A stretch of 64,000 nt of DNA. Origin: Gordonia sp. 'Campus' (GTDB taxonomy: Bacteria; Actinomycetota; Actinomycetes; Mycobacteriales; Mycobacteriaceae). How positions within the stretch are numbered: the first letter of the stretch is position 1; every line of letters starts with the position of its first letter. Positions 10,407-20,091 of the stretch are shown piece by piece. Location: assembly GCF_022206305.1 (NCBI RefSeq), contig NZ_JAKOIW010000007.1, forward strand, positions 186,001 to 250,000, given 5' to 3'. The notes beneath the pieces are model-generated. The model was not told the origin of the DNA, did not search any database, and saw only the letters and a list, made by a program, of their open reading frames with translations. Position numbers and translations under genes: made by a program.

Positions 10407-12080
10407 ATGCCCACCCTCAGGCCCGAGACCCGCGCGGAGAACTTGGCGTCGCAGCTTCGTCACCTGCGACGATCCCGTCGTGCCCAGCGCACTGCCGCCG
10501 AGGGATCCGCACGCCAGCTGGCGGTGGTGGCCTTCACCGTGCCGGCGATCGCACTGGTGATGCTGATCGTGGTGATGCTGACCGTCCTGTTGCTCGCGGG
10601 CAGCGGTCTGACGGGTCTGCCGAGCGCGATCGCGTCGAGTTGGCTGGCGATCCACCAGGTGCCCGTCACCATCAGCGGCGTGACGATCGGCGTGCTGCCG
10701 CTGCTGCCGACGCTGGTCGTCGCTGCCGGGACCGCGATGCTGACCGCACGGGCCGTCGTCGCCGGAGGCAACTCCTTCGAACGACCGGGGCACGACCTCT
10801 TCGATGTCGGTGCCGTCGTCTTCTCGGCCGTCATCGGTCCGGTGCTGATCACCGCCATGTCACTGGCGATCGTGATGGACGGCGGTTCGGTTCTGCCGGT
10901 CCAGACCCCCAACCCGCTGATCGCATTCCTCTACACGCTGGGTGTGCACGGCGGAGGAGCGTTCGCCGGCATCGTCTGGACCCGCCGCCGCGACTTCGCG
11001 GCCCGCTTCGGGGTGACGCACGCCGACCGGCGCGGTTTCCGCTACGGCCTGGTCGCGGCACTGATGCTCTTCGTGGCCGGGGCCATACTGATCTGCGTCC
11101 GTATGCTGCTGCGTCACGGTCAGATCGGCGAACTGATCGACACCGGTTACGACTTCGACGGGTTCCTCGGCCTCAGCGTGCTCTCGTTGCTCTACCTGCC
11201 CAACGTGATGGTCGCGGCCACGGCGGTGCTCGTCGGCTCCGATGTCCAGCTGGGTGCCATGACCGTCGACCTGTTCACCGTCCGCGGCGGTGCCGTACCG
11301 CCCGTCCCCGTCTTGGCCGTCCTGCCTGACGGGTCCGGCGCCGGCTCGTGGGGGCTCGTCGGCCTGTTGGTCCCGGCCGGCGTCGCGGCGTTCGTCGCCT
11401 GGCGATGCCGCGACCTCGACCCCATGGCGCACGTGCGTTCGGTGGGGGTGGCCGCAGCGGTCGCCGCATCGATCGTCGCGATCGCGACGGCCACCGCGGG
11501 AGGTGAACTCGGCGAATTCGGCGACATGACGATCACGGTGTCGGCCGCCGGCGTCTTCACCCTCGGTTGGGTAGCCGTCGTCGGCCTGCTGCTCGTGCTC
11601 GTGTACGCCTTCCTGCCGTCCACCCGGGCCGCGCGTGCCGCCGTCGGGCAAGACTACTTCGACGACCCGCTCGATCCCGGTTACGAAGACGAGTACGTGA
11701 TCGTCACCGACCTCGACGAGGACGACGAATTCGGCGACTACGAGGAAGTCGACTACGAGGACGCCGGGTACGAGGACGGGGACCGCGTCGACGACGAGTA
11801 CGGGGAAGCCGACCACGACGACGCCGACCACGACGACGTCGACTACGAGGACGACAGCGATCGCGCCGACGGCGGTCGTCTCGAGGATCACCCAGATCAC
11901 GACGGCCTCGACGACGGTGACCGTGCGAGCGATGCCGGCGTTCGACGATCACCCGAGGGCGAAGGGCCCCGTCCCGCGGCGAACCGCGTGTACGCCGACG
12001 ACCTCGACGAGACCGATCTCGCCGACGACGCCGACTACGACCTGTATCCGGGTTCACACGGCGCCTCACGCCGACGATGA
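10407..12080 (+). CDS. perM: DUF6350 polytopic membrane protein, PerM-like
   Basis: 557 residues. A basic N-terminus (about 1-40) precedes eight or more hydrophobic segments between about 45 and 410, the first being VVAFTVPAIALVMLIVVMLT. The C-terminal about 145 residues are strongly acidic and Asp/Tyr/Glu-rich (for example DYEEVDYEDAGYEDGDRVDD). Position between the Rv0954-like gene and purN, plus the DUF6350-type membrane core, identifies it with mycobacterial Rv0955/PerM, linked to cell division and persistence. The acidic cytoplasmic tail is much longer than a simple membrane protein needs and may bind a basic partner. Start ATG 10407 has only a weak upstream purine tract. Confidence 0.82.
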   Translation: MPTLRPETRAENLASQLRHLRRSRRAQRTAAEGSARQLAVVAFTVPAIALVMLIVVMLTVLLLAGSGLTGLPSAIASSWLAIHQVPVTISGVTIGVLPLLPTLVVAAGTAMLTARAVVAGGNSFERPGHDLFDVGAVVFSAVIGPVLITAMSLAIVMDGGSVLPVQTPNPLIAFLYTLGVHGGGAFAGIVWTRRRDFAARFGVTHADRRGFRYGLVAALMLFVAGAILICVRMLLRHGQIGELIDTGYDFDGFLGLSVLSLLYLPNVMVAATAVLVGSDVQLGAMTVDLFTVRGGAVPPVPVLAVLPDGSGAGSWGLVGLLVPAGVAAFVAWRCRDLDPMAHVRSVGVAAAVAASIVAIATATAGGELGEFGDMTITVSAAGVFTLGWVAVVGLLLVLVYAFLPSTRAARAAVGQDYFDDPLDPGYEDEYVIVTDLDEDDEFGDYEEVDYEDAGYEDGDRVDDEYGEADHDDADHDDVDYEDDSDRADGGRLEDHPDHDGLDDGDRASDAGVRRSPEGEGPRPAANRVYADDLDETDLADDADYDLYPGSHGASRRR

Positions 12081-12130
12081 CCGGCGGATCGTGGCAGCCA
12101 CCCGGCGCGGCTCGGTCGGTGTCCGGCCAC

Positions 12131-12136
12131 TAGGCT
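12131..12136 (+). promoter_or_regulatory. -10 element TAGGCT for leaderless purN
   Basis: TAGGCT ends 7 nt before GTG 12144, placing the transcription start at or next to the start codon. No Shine-Dalgarno is present. This geometry recurs at six genes in the window. Confidence 0.55.
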
Positions 12137-12143
12137 CGACCCC

Positions 12144-12761
12144 GTGACATCCCCGACCGTGCCCGGACACAGCCCCATCGTGGTGATGGCTTCCGGTACC
12201 GGTTCGCTGCTGGAGTCTCTGGTCGCCCGCGCCGTCGACTCGCCGTTCACCGTCGCCGCCATCGTCGTCGATCGTGCCTGCCGCGCCCAGGAGGTGGCGC
12301 AGGCCAACGACATCCCGCTCGTCACCTGCCGGGTCGGGGATCACGCCGACCGCTCCGCATGGGATCGCGCGCTGACCGAGCAGGTCGCCGCGTTCGAACC
12401 GGAGTGGGTGGTCACGGCGGGCTTCATGAAGATCCTGGGGTCGGCGTTTCTCGACCGCTTCGGTGGACGCATCGTGAACAGCCACCCCGCACTGCTGCCG
12501 GCCTTCCCCGGCGCACACGGCGTCGCCGACGCCCTCGACTACGGCGTCAAGGTCACCGGCGCGACGGTCCACCTCGTCGACGAGGGAGTCGACACCGGAC
12601 CGATCCTGGCGCAGCGGGTCGTGACGGTCGAGGACGACGACACCACCGACACGCTGCACGAACGCATCAAGACGGTCGAGCGCGTGTTGCTCGCCGAGGT
12701 GGTGACCGCACTGGTCACCAGAGGAGTAGTCATCGATGGACGAAAGGCCCGCATCCCGTGA
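12144..12761 (+). CDS. purN: Phosphoribosylglycinamide formyltransferase
   Basis: 205 residues, normal for PurN, which formylates GAR using 10-formyl-THF in purine synthesis. The N-terminal [12 protein letters not shown] binds the ribose-phosphate. [13 protein letters not shown] holds catalytic Asn112 and His114, and DEGVDTGPI holds the catalytic Asp150. Start GTG 12144 follows a -10 element by 7 nt and is probably leaderless. Its stop overlaps the purH start in GTGA, so the two purine genes are translationally coupled. Confidence 0.95.
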   Translation: MTSPTVPGHSPIVVMASGTGSLLESLVARAVDSPFTVAAIVVDRACRAQEVAQANDIPLVTCRVGDHADRSAWDRALTEQVAAFEPEWVVTAGFMKILGSAFLDRFGGRIVNSHPALLPAFPGAHGVADALDYGVKVTGATVHLVDEGVDTGPILAQRVVTVEDDDTTDTLHERIKTVERVLLAEVVTALVTRGVVIDGRKARIP

Positions 12762-14332
12762 ACGCACACAGCCCTGACAGCTCCCGCCGACCCATCCGGC
12801 GCGCGCTGGTCAGCGTCTACGACAAGAGCGGTCTCACCGAACTCGCGACCGCCTTGCAGGCCGCCGGTGTGGAGATCGTGTCGACGGGATCGACCGCGAA
12901 GACGATCGCCGCCGCGGGTGTCCCGGTCGTCGAGGTGTCCTCGCTGACCGGTTTTCCCGAGTGCCTCGACGGTCGCGTCAAGACCCTGCACCCCAAGGTC
13001 CACGCCGGGATCCTCGCCGACACCCGTAAGGACGATCACCTCGCACAGCTCGAAGAACTGGGCGTTGCCGCATTCGATCTCGTGATCGTGAACCTGTACC
13101 CGTTCACCGCGACCGTCGCCTCGGGCGCGACGCCCGACGAGTGCATCGAACAGATCGACATCGGCGGTCCGTCGATGGTGCGCGGCGCGGCCAAGAACCA
13201 TCCGTCGGTGGCGGTGGTCGTCGACCCGGCCGACTACTCGCAGGTGACCGGGGCCGTCGAGGCGGGCGGTTTCACCCTGAACGACCGGCAGAAGCTCGCC
13301 GCGAAGGCATTCCGGCACACCGCCGACTACGACGTGGCGGTCGCCTCGTGGATGTCGAGTGTGGTTGCCCCCGAGGACGACTCGCAGTTCCCGGCATGGG
13401 CTGGTGCGACCTGGACCCGTTCGGCCGTGTTGCGCTACGGCGAGAACCCTCACCAGGCGGCCGCACTGTACGTCGGCACCGCCGGGGCCGGCGGCGTCGC
13501 GACCGCCGAGCAGCTCCACGGCAAGGAGATGAGCTACAACAACTACACCGATGCCGACGCAGCGTGGCGTGCCGCATATGACTTCGACGCACCGGCGGTC
13601 GCGATCATCAAGCACGCCAACCCGTGTGGGATCGCCATCGGCGCCGACATCGCCGAAGCGCATCGCAAGGCGCACGCGTGTGATCCCGTCAGCGCATACG
13701 GCGGTGTGATCGCGGCCAACCGTGAGATCACCGTGGAGATGGCCGAACAGGTCGCCGAGATCTTCACCGAGGTCATCGTGGCTCCCGGGTTCGACGACGG
13801 CGCGCTCTCGGTGCTGACGCGTAAGAAGAACATCCGCGTGCTGGTGGCGGCCCCGCCCGCTGCCACCGGCATCGAGACCAAGCCGGTGTCGGGTGGTCTG
13901 CTCATGCAGCAGCGAGACGTGCTCGACGCCGACGGTGACAACCCGGCCAACTGGAATCTCGTGGCCGGTCCTCCCGCGGATCCCCAGACCCTCGCCGACC
14001 TCGAGTTCGCCTGGCGCGCATGCCGCTCGGTCAAGTCGAATGCGATCCTGCTCGCCTCCGACGGTGCGTCGGTGGGCGTCGGTATGGGCCAGGTCAACCG
14101 CGTCGATTCCGCTCACCTCGCGGTGCAGCGGGCCGGCGACCGCGCGGCCGGCAGTGTCGGGGCGTCGGACGCGTTTTTCCCCTTCCCGGACGGATTGCAG
14201 GTGCTGCTGTCTGCCGGAGTGAAAGCCGTTGCGCAGCCCGGCGGTTCGATCCGTGACAACGAGGTGGTCGAGGCGGCCGAGGAGGCGGGCGTGACGCTCT
14301 ACCTCACCGGGGCACGCCATTTCGCTCACTGA
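12758..14332 (+). CDS. purH: Bifunctional AICAR transformylase/IMP cyclohydrolase
   Basis: 524 residues, the usual PurH length; it catalyses the last two steps of IMP synthesis. The N-terminal MGS-like IMP cyclohydrolase domain has [18 protein letters not shown] and [13 protein letters not shown]. The C-terminal transformylase domain has [21 protein letters not shown] (catalytic Lys-His), VSAYGGVIA and [12 protein letters not shown] set the start at GTG 12758, overlapping the purN stop, because residues before it are purN in another frame. The 3' end overlaps the probable start of the following permease gene. Confidence 0.96.
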   Translation: MNAHSPDSSRRPIRRALVSVYDKSGLTELATALQAAGVEIVSTGSTAKTIAAAGVPVVEVSSLTGFPECLDGRVKTLHPKVHAGILADTRKDDHLAQLEELGVAAFDLVIVNLYPFTATVASGATPDECIEQIDIGGPSMVRGAAKNHPSVAVVVDPADYSQVTGAVEAGGFTLNDRQKLAAKAFRHTADYDVAVASWMSSVVAPEDDSQFPAWAGATWTRSAVLRYGENPHQAAALYVGTAGAGGVATAEQLHGKEMSYNNYTDADAAWRAAYDFDAPAVAIIKHANPCGIAIGADIAEAHRKAHACDPVSAYGGVIAANREITVEMAEQVAEIFTEVIVAPGFDDGALSVLTRKKNIRVLVAAPPAATGIETKPVSGGLLMQQRDVLDADGDNPANWNLVAGPPADPQTLADLEFAWRACRSVKSNAILLASDGASVGVGMGQVNRVDSAHLAVQRAGDRAAGSVGASDAFFPFPDGLQVLLSAGVKAVAQPGGSIRDNEVVEAAEEAGVTLYLTGARHFAH

Positions 14333-15062
14333 ACTCGCGCTACTGGTCGTCGCCGGTTTCGGTGCCGGCCTGATCGGCTACATCACCGGGCTGGCCTCGA
14401 TAGTCAGCTACCCGGCGTTGCTCGCCGTGGGGCTCAGTCCCATCGCGGCCAACGTGACCAACACGGTCGCTTTAGTCGCGGTGGGAGTGGGCAGTACGGC
14501 ACAGTCGGGCCGATCGCTGCTCGACGGTGATCGCAGGCGGCTGATCATCGGGGCGATCGCCTCGCTGATCGGCGGCACGGTCGGTGCGGTGCTGTTGCTC
14601 TCGACGCCTGCCGAGGCCTTCGAGGCCGTGGTGCCGTTCCTCGTGGCCATCGCCGCGATCGCGCTACTCGTACAACCGGTCCTGCGCCGCTGGGCGACCT
14701 CTCATATCGAACGTCCCTGGGTGTTCATCGTCGGACTGATGCTCATCTCGGTGTACGGCGGCTACTTCGGTGCCGGAGCCGGGATCATGATCCTGGCACT
14801 GATGCTGGTGGTGACCAGCGAGCCGCTCTGGCGGGCAGCGTTGTCGAAGTCGCTGTTCCTCGGCATCGCCAACACGGTTGCCGCCGTCGGCTTCATGATC
14901 TGGGGCCCCGTCGACTGGTGGGCGGCCCTCGCCATGGCGGTCGGATGTCTTGCCGGCGGGTGGTGTGGTCCGCCGGTCGTGAAGCGACTACCACCCGGAC
15001 CGCTGCGCATCGTCGTGGGTGTCTGCGGTCTGGGACTCGCGGTGTGGCTCGCCGTCAGCTAG
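14319..15062 (+). CDS. TauE/SafE-family sulfite exporter-like permease, probable ATT start
   Basis: A membrane protein of about 247 residues with two TauE halves. The family core [20 protein letters not shown] lies upstream of the first standard start codon (TTG 14418), so a TTG start would delete the first helix. The frame is open back to a stop at 14292-14294 and contains no ATG, GTG or TTG before 14418. ATT 14319, preceded by GGGG at 14309-14312 and overlapping the last codons of purH, gives the natural N-terminus [17 protein letters not shown] 14343 is the other option. The substrate is unknown; sulfite or sulfonate export is only the family name, although a sulfonate uptake locus lies 1 kb downstream. 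Confidence 0.75.
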   Translation: MSLTELALLVVAGFGAGLIGYITGLASIVSYPALLAVGLSPIAANVTNTVALVAVGVGSTAQSGRSLLDGDRRRLIIGAIASLIGGTVGAVLLLSTPAEAFEAVVPFLVAIAAIALLVQPVLRRWATSHIERPWVFIVGLMLISVYGGYFGAGAGIMILALMLVVTSEPLWRAALSKSLFLGIANTVAAVGFMIWGPVDWWAALAMAVGCLAGGWCGPPVVKRLPPGPLRIVVGVCGLGLAVWLAVS

Positions 15063-15183
15063 CGGTCGGCTTGGCGCACCCCCGCTGCTCGCCGTCCTTC
15101 AGAGATTGCCGTGGCGGCTGGGTCCTCAGGTGTGAGGGGGCGATGGCGATGAGCCGCGAAATGCTGGCGCGGCAGGTCACCAT

Positions 15184-15217
15184 CCCTTCGTGGCTCGCTT
15201 CGCTCGCACCTCAGGGA
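15184..15217 (+). repeat. REP-like 34-bp dispersed repeat, copy 1
   Basis: This 34-bp unit, from CCCTTCGTGGCTCGC to GCACCTCAGGGA, is identical to 23135-23168. A partial copy (GGTCGCACCTCAGGGAGGTAGG) follows at about 15234-15255. Confidence 0.8.
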
Positions 15218-16045
15218 GGCAGAGGAGGTTCTCGGTCGCACCTCAGGGAGGTAGGAGCCGGAAGAAGCATTCCTGGCCTGGCCTCGGGTGAGGCGCCACA
15301 ACATACGCGCTACCTGACAGCGATCTGCGCTGGTTCTACGTAGCGCGTCTATGCCGAAGTAGCGCTGGTGCGGTGGACGGTCTGGCTCCGTTCCCACCGG
15401 TGGAGAGGACCGGGACGGAGCCAACTGCTGTGTCACTGTGGAGTTGTCAAGGTACGGGTTTCCATAGGTCCAAGATCCCGAAAGCGTCGACCGTGCAGAA
15501 TATTTCGTCGACCGTGCGTCGATTTACGTTGACTGTGCATGGATCGTTGGCGAGGGTGAACTCGCGCCACGTCTGTCTCGGCTTACGACTCACCCTCGAT
15601 CAACTGAGTCCTTAGATTTGAGCTGAAACCCATTGCGAAACAGTGCTACTCGTCGCCTGCGGTCCTCACGCCTCAGGAGGCGGGGGAGGATCTCGTCGCT
15701 TGCGTACCTCGCACCGCACGGCGGAGGCGGTTGGTCACGCACCTCCGATGTGGAGCGGGTAACGCTGAACGCCCGTCCACACGACGCCGATCTCGACGAC
15801 GAACCCGGCTGGACCGCCGCCGGTCTGGCGCTTCAGGCTCGGGTTCAGTTCGCGCTGACGTGAGTCGCCGAAGTCGCCGCGCAGTTCCCGCGCCGGCAGG
15901 ACCCCTGAACGCCACGATCTGAAACGCCACGGCCTTGAGAGCGGCACCGGCGAGATCCGCTCGACAAGCACATCGCAACCCATTCGCACGCATTCCCGGG
16001 CACTTTCCCTCTCGACGAGGAAAACTCTGGTCGCCGGGGTTGGTG

Positions 16046-16057
16046 ATGTCTAGACAT
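16046..16057. promoter_or_regulatory. Perfect 12-bp palindrome upstream of tauC, putative operator
   Basis: ATGTCTAGACAT is a perfect dyad ending 5 nt before GTG 16063. It overlaps a possible -10 (TAGACA) and any ribosome binding site, so a bound dimer would block the operon start. No regulator gene is adjacent. Confidence 0.45.
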
Positions 16058-16062
16058 GCACG

Positions 16063-16929
16063 GTGACCTTGTTTGTGGACATCACCCCGGAAGAGGCGGG
16101 TGGTGGGGCGGAGCGCACGTCGCCCAGCGGTTCTTCGCGCGTGCGATCACTGATGACCCGGGTGGGACTCCCGCTGCTGTCGGTGGTGGTGTTCGCTGCG
16201 GTGTGGCAGCTCGTTGCCGTGAGCGGGATCTGGAGCGAGACCTTCGTGCCGCGTCTCGGCACGGTGTGGCGGGCCTTCGTCGACATGTCCACCACGCACG
16301 ACGGCGTCCGCGGTTACGCCGACTACTACTGGTGGGAACACCTGTACATGACGCTGCGCCGGGTCTTCGCCGGGGTGGCCATCGGTGTGATCCTCGGCGT
16401 CCTGCTCGGACTGGCGATGGGAACGGTGGTGTCGCTCCGGCGACTGCTCGAACCGTGGCTGACGTTCCTGCGCGCACTGCCGCCGCTGGCCTACTTCTTC
16501 CTGCTGGTCATCTGGCTCGGCATCGACGAAGCTCCCAAGATCACGCTGCTCGCCCTGGCCGCGCTGCCACCCGCGGCGGTGGCGACCACCGCCGCGGTCA
16601 GTGCCGCGCCGGTGGGTCTCATCGAGGCGGCCCGCGCGCTCGGTGCGTCACGGTCCGAGGTGATCCGCGACGTCGTCGTACCGTCGGCGCTGCCCGAGAC
16701 CTTCACCGGTGTACGGCTTTCGGTCGGCATCGCCTACTCCTCGGTGGTCGCGGCCGAGCTGTTCAACGGCATTCCCGGAATCGGTGGCGTGGTCAAGGAC
16801 GCCAGCAACTACAACAACACACCCGTCGTACTGGTCGGCATCATCGCCATCGGTCTGTCCGGACTGATCATCGACGGGCTCCTTCGAACAATCGAGCACC
16901 GAGTGGTGCCATGGCGCGGAAAGGTCTGA
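16063..16929 (+). CDS. tauC: Taurine/aliphatic sulfonate ABC transporter permease
   Basis: About 288 residues with roughly six membrane helices starting at LPLLSVVVFAAVWQLVAVSG. The cytoplasmic EAA loop EAARALGASRSEVIRDVVVPSALP near 187 contacts the ATPase. Family members in the TauC/SsuC/nitrate group import sulfonates, and the SBP and neighbouring dioxygenase favour taurine. Start GTG 16063 is the longest option directly after the palindrome; GTG 16075 is an in-frame alternative. Its stop lies 5 nt before the SBP start, so tauC-tauA-tauB is an operon. Confidence 0.85.
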   Translation: MTLFVDITPEEAGGGAERTSPSGSSRVRSLMTRVGLPLLSVVVFAAVWQLVAVSGIWSETFVPRLGTVWRAFVDMSTTHDGVRGYADYYWWEHLYMTLRRVFAGVAIGVILGVLLGLAMGTVVSLRRLLEPWLTFLRALPPLAYFFLLVIWLGIDEAPKITLLALAALPPAAVATTAAVSAAPVGLIEAARALGASRSEVIRDVVVPSALPETFTGVRLSVGIAYSSVVAAELFNGIPGIGGVVKDASNYNNTPVVLVGIIAIGLSGLIIDGLLRTIEHRVVPWRGKV

Positions 16930-16934
16930 GGGAC

Positions 16935-18026
16935 ATGAGAATCACACGCAAGGGGACCGGCTCGAGCCGGCTCGGGCGATCGAACGGACTGCGCCGCTCG
17001 CGGTTCGGTGCGGTGCTCGGGGTGATCGCCGCGATCACGCTGGTACTCGCCGGGTGCTCGGTCGACAACTCCGGCGACGACAGCAAGCCGACGATCCGGC
17101 TCGCGTACCAGTCCTTCCCGAGCGGTGACCTGATCGTCAAGAACAACGGCTGGCTCGAAGAGGCCCTGCCGGACTACAACATCAAGTGGACCAAGTTCGA
17201 CTCCGGTGCCGACATCAACACCGCCTTCGTCGCCAAGGAGGTCGACTTCGCCGCCATCGGCTCCAGTCCGGTGGCCCGCGGACTGTCCGCGCCCCTGAAC
17301 ATCCCGTACCAGGTGGCCTTCGTCCTCGATGTCGCGGGCGACAACGAGGCGCTCGTCGCGCGCAACGGAACCGGGATCGACACCGTCGCCGACCTCAAGG
17401 GCAAGCGGGTGGCGACGGCGTTCGCCTCCACCGCCCACTACAGCCTGCTCGCCGCGCTCAACCAGGCCGGCGTGAACCCGAAAGACGTGGACCTGATCGA
17501 CCTGCAGCCGCAGGCCTCGCTGGCCGCCTGGCAACGGGGCGACATCGACGCGGTCTACACCTGGCTGCCCACGCTCGACGAATTGCGCCAGGACGGCAAG
17601 ACTCTCATCGCCAGTCGACAGTTGGCCACCGCCGGCAAGCCCACGCTCGACCTCGGGGTGGTCTCCAGTGACTTCGCCACGGCGAACCCGGAGGTCGTGA
17701 ACACCTGGCGTCAGGTCCAGGCCCGGGCGCTGACCCTCATCAAGGACGACCCGCAGGCCGCGGCCGACGCCATCGCCGCGCAGCTGGGCACGACCCCGGA
17801 GGATGCGGCCAACCAGCTGAAGCAGGGCACCTACCTCACCGTCGCGGAGCTCACGAGTCCGACGTGGCTGGGCACGCAGGGCAACCCGGGCAATCTGTCC
17901 GAGAATCTGCACAGCGCAGCGGTGTTCCTCGCCGAGCAGCAGCAGATCCCCGCGGCCCCGCCGATCGAGACCTTCCGCGAGGCCATCTACACAGAGGGAT
18001 TGCCGGGTGTCCTCGAACAGCAGTAG
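16935..18026 (+). CDS. tauA: Taurine-type ABC transporter substrate-binding lipoprotein
   Basis: 363 residues. An arginine-rich N-region and hydrophobic stretch end in the lipobox LVLAGC, with lipid-modified Cys41. The mature part (IRLAYQSFPSGD, KFDSGADINTAFVAKEVDFA, IGSSPVARG) follows the TauA pattern of E. coli closely, including the KFDSGA and IGSSP blocks. It captures a sulfonate outside the membrane and delivers it to TauC/TauB. ATG 16935 follows GAGGGA. The gene overlaps tauB by 20 bp. Confidence 0.86.
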   Translation: MRITRKGTGSSRLGRSNGLRRSRFGAVLGVIAAITLVLAGCSVDNSGDDSKPTIRLAYQSFPSGDLIVKNNGWLEEALPDYNIKWTKFDSGADINTAFVAKEVDFAAIGSSPVARGLSAPLNIPYQVAFVLDVAGDNEALVARNGTGIDTVADLKGKRVATAFASTAHYSLLAALNQAGVNPKDVDLIDLQPQASLAAWQRGDIDAVYTWLPTLDELRQDGKTLIASRQLATAGKPTLDLGVVSSDFATANPEVVNTWRQVQARALTLIKDDPQAAADAIAAQLGTTPEDAANQLKQGTYLTVAELTSPTWLGTQGNPGNLSENLHSAAVFLAEQQQIPAAPPIETFREAIYTEGLPGVLEQQ

Positions 18027-18828
18027 CCAGATCATCGACACCGGACGCTCCGCGGGTGAGCGCGGTGCGATCCGCCTGCACAACGTGTCCCAGCGGTATG
18101 GGACGGGTGCGGACGCGGTGACCGCGGTCGGTCCGGTCGATCTCGACGTTCCGCCGGGGGAGTTCCTGGTGCTGGTGGGCGCATCCGGATGCGGCAAGTC
18201 CACCCTCCTGCGGCTGATCGCCGGGTTCGAGCCCGCGACGTCGGGCGAGGTGGTGGTCTCGGGCGGTGCCCCGGTGCCCGGGGTGTCCTCGGGTGTCGTG
18301 TTCCAGCAACCGCGTCTCTTCCCGTGGAAGACGGTGGGCGGCAACGTCGATCTCGCACTCAAGTATGCGAAGGTCCCGAAATCCGAACGGGCGGCACGAC
18401 GTAACGAACTCCTCGAACGGGTCGGGTTGGACGACACCGCCCACCGGCGCATCTGGGAGATCTCCGGCGGGCAGCAGCAGCGCGTCGCGATCGCCCGCGC
18501 GCTGGCGGCCGAGACATCCCTGCTCCTGCTCGACGAACCGTTCGCCGCACTCGACGCCCTGACCCGCGAACGGCTGCAAGAGGATCTGCGCACGGTGAGC
18601 GCGGATTCGGGACGCACCAACGTCTTCGTCACCCACAGCGCCGACGAGGCGGCCTTCCTGGGTAGCCGGGTCGTCGTTCTCACGAAGCGTCCCGGACGTG
18701 TCGCGCTGGATCTCACCTCGACGTTGCCGCGCACCGGCGTCGAACCCGAGGAACTGCGGGGTTCGCCGGAGTACGCCGCGTTGCGCGCCGAGATCGGAGC
18801 CGCGGTGAAAGACGCCGCAGTGGCCTGA
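18007..18828 (+). CDS. tauB: Taurine-type ABC transporter ATP-binding protein
   Basis: 273 residues of the SsuB/TauB ATPase family. Walker A GASGCGKST is near 60, Q-loop VVFQQPRLFPW near 98, signature ISGGQQQR near 152 and Walker B LLLLDEPFA near 173. The H-loop is VTHSADEA. It powers the TauA/TauC importer. GTG 18007 lies inside the 3' end of tauA, indicating translational coupling. Confidence 0.9.
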   Translation: MSSNSSSQIIDTGRSAGERGAIRLHNVSQRYGTGADAVTAVGPVDLDVPPGEFLVLVGASGCGKSTLLRLIAGFEPATSGEVVVSGGAPVPGVSSGVVFQQPRLFPWKTVGGNVDLALKYAKVPKSERAARRNELLERVGLDDTAHRRIWEISGGQQQRVAIARALAAETSLLLLDEPFAALDALTRERLQEDLRTVSADSGRTNVFVTHSADEAAFLGSRVVVLTKRPGRVALDLTSTLPRTGVEPEELRGSPEYAALRAEIGAAVKDAAVA

Positions 18829-19089
18829 GGCCGGCCTTTTTCCTCACCGTGGGCTCAACCCTGTCCGGCGGCACGGCGGACGGATAGACAGTACGGGTGT
18901 CCATCACCACCGTTCCGCGCGCCACGAGGCCCGGTCGCTCATCGAGCGCTCCGGGGTCTCATGCCGGCCCGGTCGGCGGTGGGAAGTGCACTCTCCACTC
19001 GATGAACTGGGCGGACGGTTCCCATCACGGTTCGCCGCCGGCGCACCCCGCTCCCACCCTCGCCTTCCTCGACCCGGAGAACGATCACC

Positions 19090-19992
19090 ATGACCACCGC
19101 ACACCCCGTCGGCACCGCACACCGTTCTGACGTCGGAACCATCTCCAGCGGAGTCGAATTCGACATCGACGAATTCGGACCGAATTTCGGCGCCGAGATC
19201 CGCGGCGTCGACGTCGCATCCGCTTCCGATGCGCAGGTCGCCGCGCTTCGGCAGGCGCTGATCGACTACAAGGTCATCGTCCTGCGCGATCAGCACCTTG
19301 ACGATGCGGCCCACATTCGATTCGGAAACCGACTGGGCGACCTCACCTTCGGGCACCCGGTGTGGAACAGCGGCGACGTTCCCGGTGAGGTCTACTCGCT
19401 CGACAGCGCCGACAACGGATTCGCCGACGTCTGGCACACCGACGTGACCTTCATGCCGCGTCCGCCGATGGGCTCGATCCTCCGCCCGGTGGTGTTGCCG
19501 CGCAACGGTGGTGACACCAACTGGGCGGATGCGGAGCTCGCCTACCGGTCGCTGTCGGAGCCGGTCCGCCGGATGATCGACGGACTCAGTGCGGTGCACG
19601 ACGGGAACCGCGAATTCGGCTACTACCTCAAGCAGCGACGCAACGGCCGCGGCAACACCTGGGACGGCGAAGAGGTGACCGAACTCGTTCCCGTGACCCA
19701 CCCGGTGGTGCGCATCCACCCGGAGACCGGACGGAAGTCGTTGTTCGTCAATCCTGGCTTCACTTCGCACATCGATGGTGTCTCCGAGGCGGAGAGCCGC
19801 GGCATCCTCGACCTGCTCTACGCGCATCTCACCAAGCCCGAGCACATCGTCCGGCACCGCTGGCGTCTGGGCGACCTCGTGCTGTGGGACAACCGGAACA
19901 CGCTGCACTACGCGAACCGCGACTACGGCGATGCCCGCAGGGTGATGCATCGGATCACCCTGCGTGGCGAGGCGCCCATCGGGCCCGCCTGA
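19090..19992 (+). CDS. tauD: TauD/TfdA-family Fe(II)/2-oxoglutarate dioxygenase
   Basis: 300 residues aligning along its length with taurine dioxygenase. The facial triad is intact: His116 and Asp118 in WHTDVTF and His273 in NTLHYANRDY. Arg284 and Arg288 in ARRVMHRITL match the 2-oxoglutarate/substrate-binding arginines. TauD hydroxylates taurine, releasing sulfite and aminoacetaldehyde. It lies 260 bp downstream of tauCAB with GGAGAACG before ATG 19090, so it may have its own promoter. An alkyl sulfate or other sulfonate is a possible substrate. A strong terminator follows. Confidence 0.85.
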   Translation: MTTAHPVGTAHRSDVGTISSGVEFDIDEFGPNFGAEIRGVDVASASDAQVAALRQALIDYKVIVLRDQHLDDAAHIRFGNRLGDLTFGHPVWNSGDVPGEVYSLDSADNGFADVWHTDVTFMPRPPMGSILRPVVLPRNGGDTNWADAELAYRSLSEPVRRMIDGLSAVHDGNREFGYYLKQRRNGRGNTWDGEEVTELVPVTHPVVRIHPETGRKSLFVNPGFTSHIDGVSEAESRGILDLLYAHLTKPEHIVRHRWRLGDLVLWDNRNTLHYANRDYGDARRVMHRITLRGEAPIGPA

Positions 19993-20005
19993 CCGCACCC
20001 ACCCC

Positions 20006-20051
20006 CGACGACTCCCACCCTCGGCCCACCGGCCGGTGGTGGGAGTCGTCG
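20006..20051 (+). terminator. Strong hairpin terminator after tauD
   Basis: CGACGACTCCCACC (20006-20019) pairs perfectly with GGTGGGAGTCGTCG (20038-20051), 14 bp. It insulates tauD from the ArsR cassette. Confidence 0.8.
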
Positions 20052-20091
20052 TGTGTGGGGCCCTGAGTGCTCTCAGGCCCTGGGGCGGTTA

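Larger units (their letters stand above)
15063..16062. other. 1-kb stretch without recognisable genes
   Basis: No open frame here has an actinobacterial codon signature, a ribosome binding site and a recognisable product together. The stretch contains one copy of a 34-bp dispersed repeat (15184-15217) and a second partial copy just after it. At 15480-15540 there is an AT-richer segment with three near-repeats of TCGACCGTGC. It ends with the operator palindrome ahead of tauC. It looks like eroded or repeat-invaded DNA. Confidence 0.6.

Noticed and set aside
15059..15436. A 125-codon minus-strand frame in the gene-poor kilobase
   Set aside because: Arg/Ser/Pro-rich translation of repeat-containing DNA, with no start signal.
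16809..18734. A 641-codon minus-strand frame opposite tauA and tauB
   Set aside because: Shadow of an intact ABC operon on the other strand.
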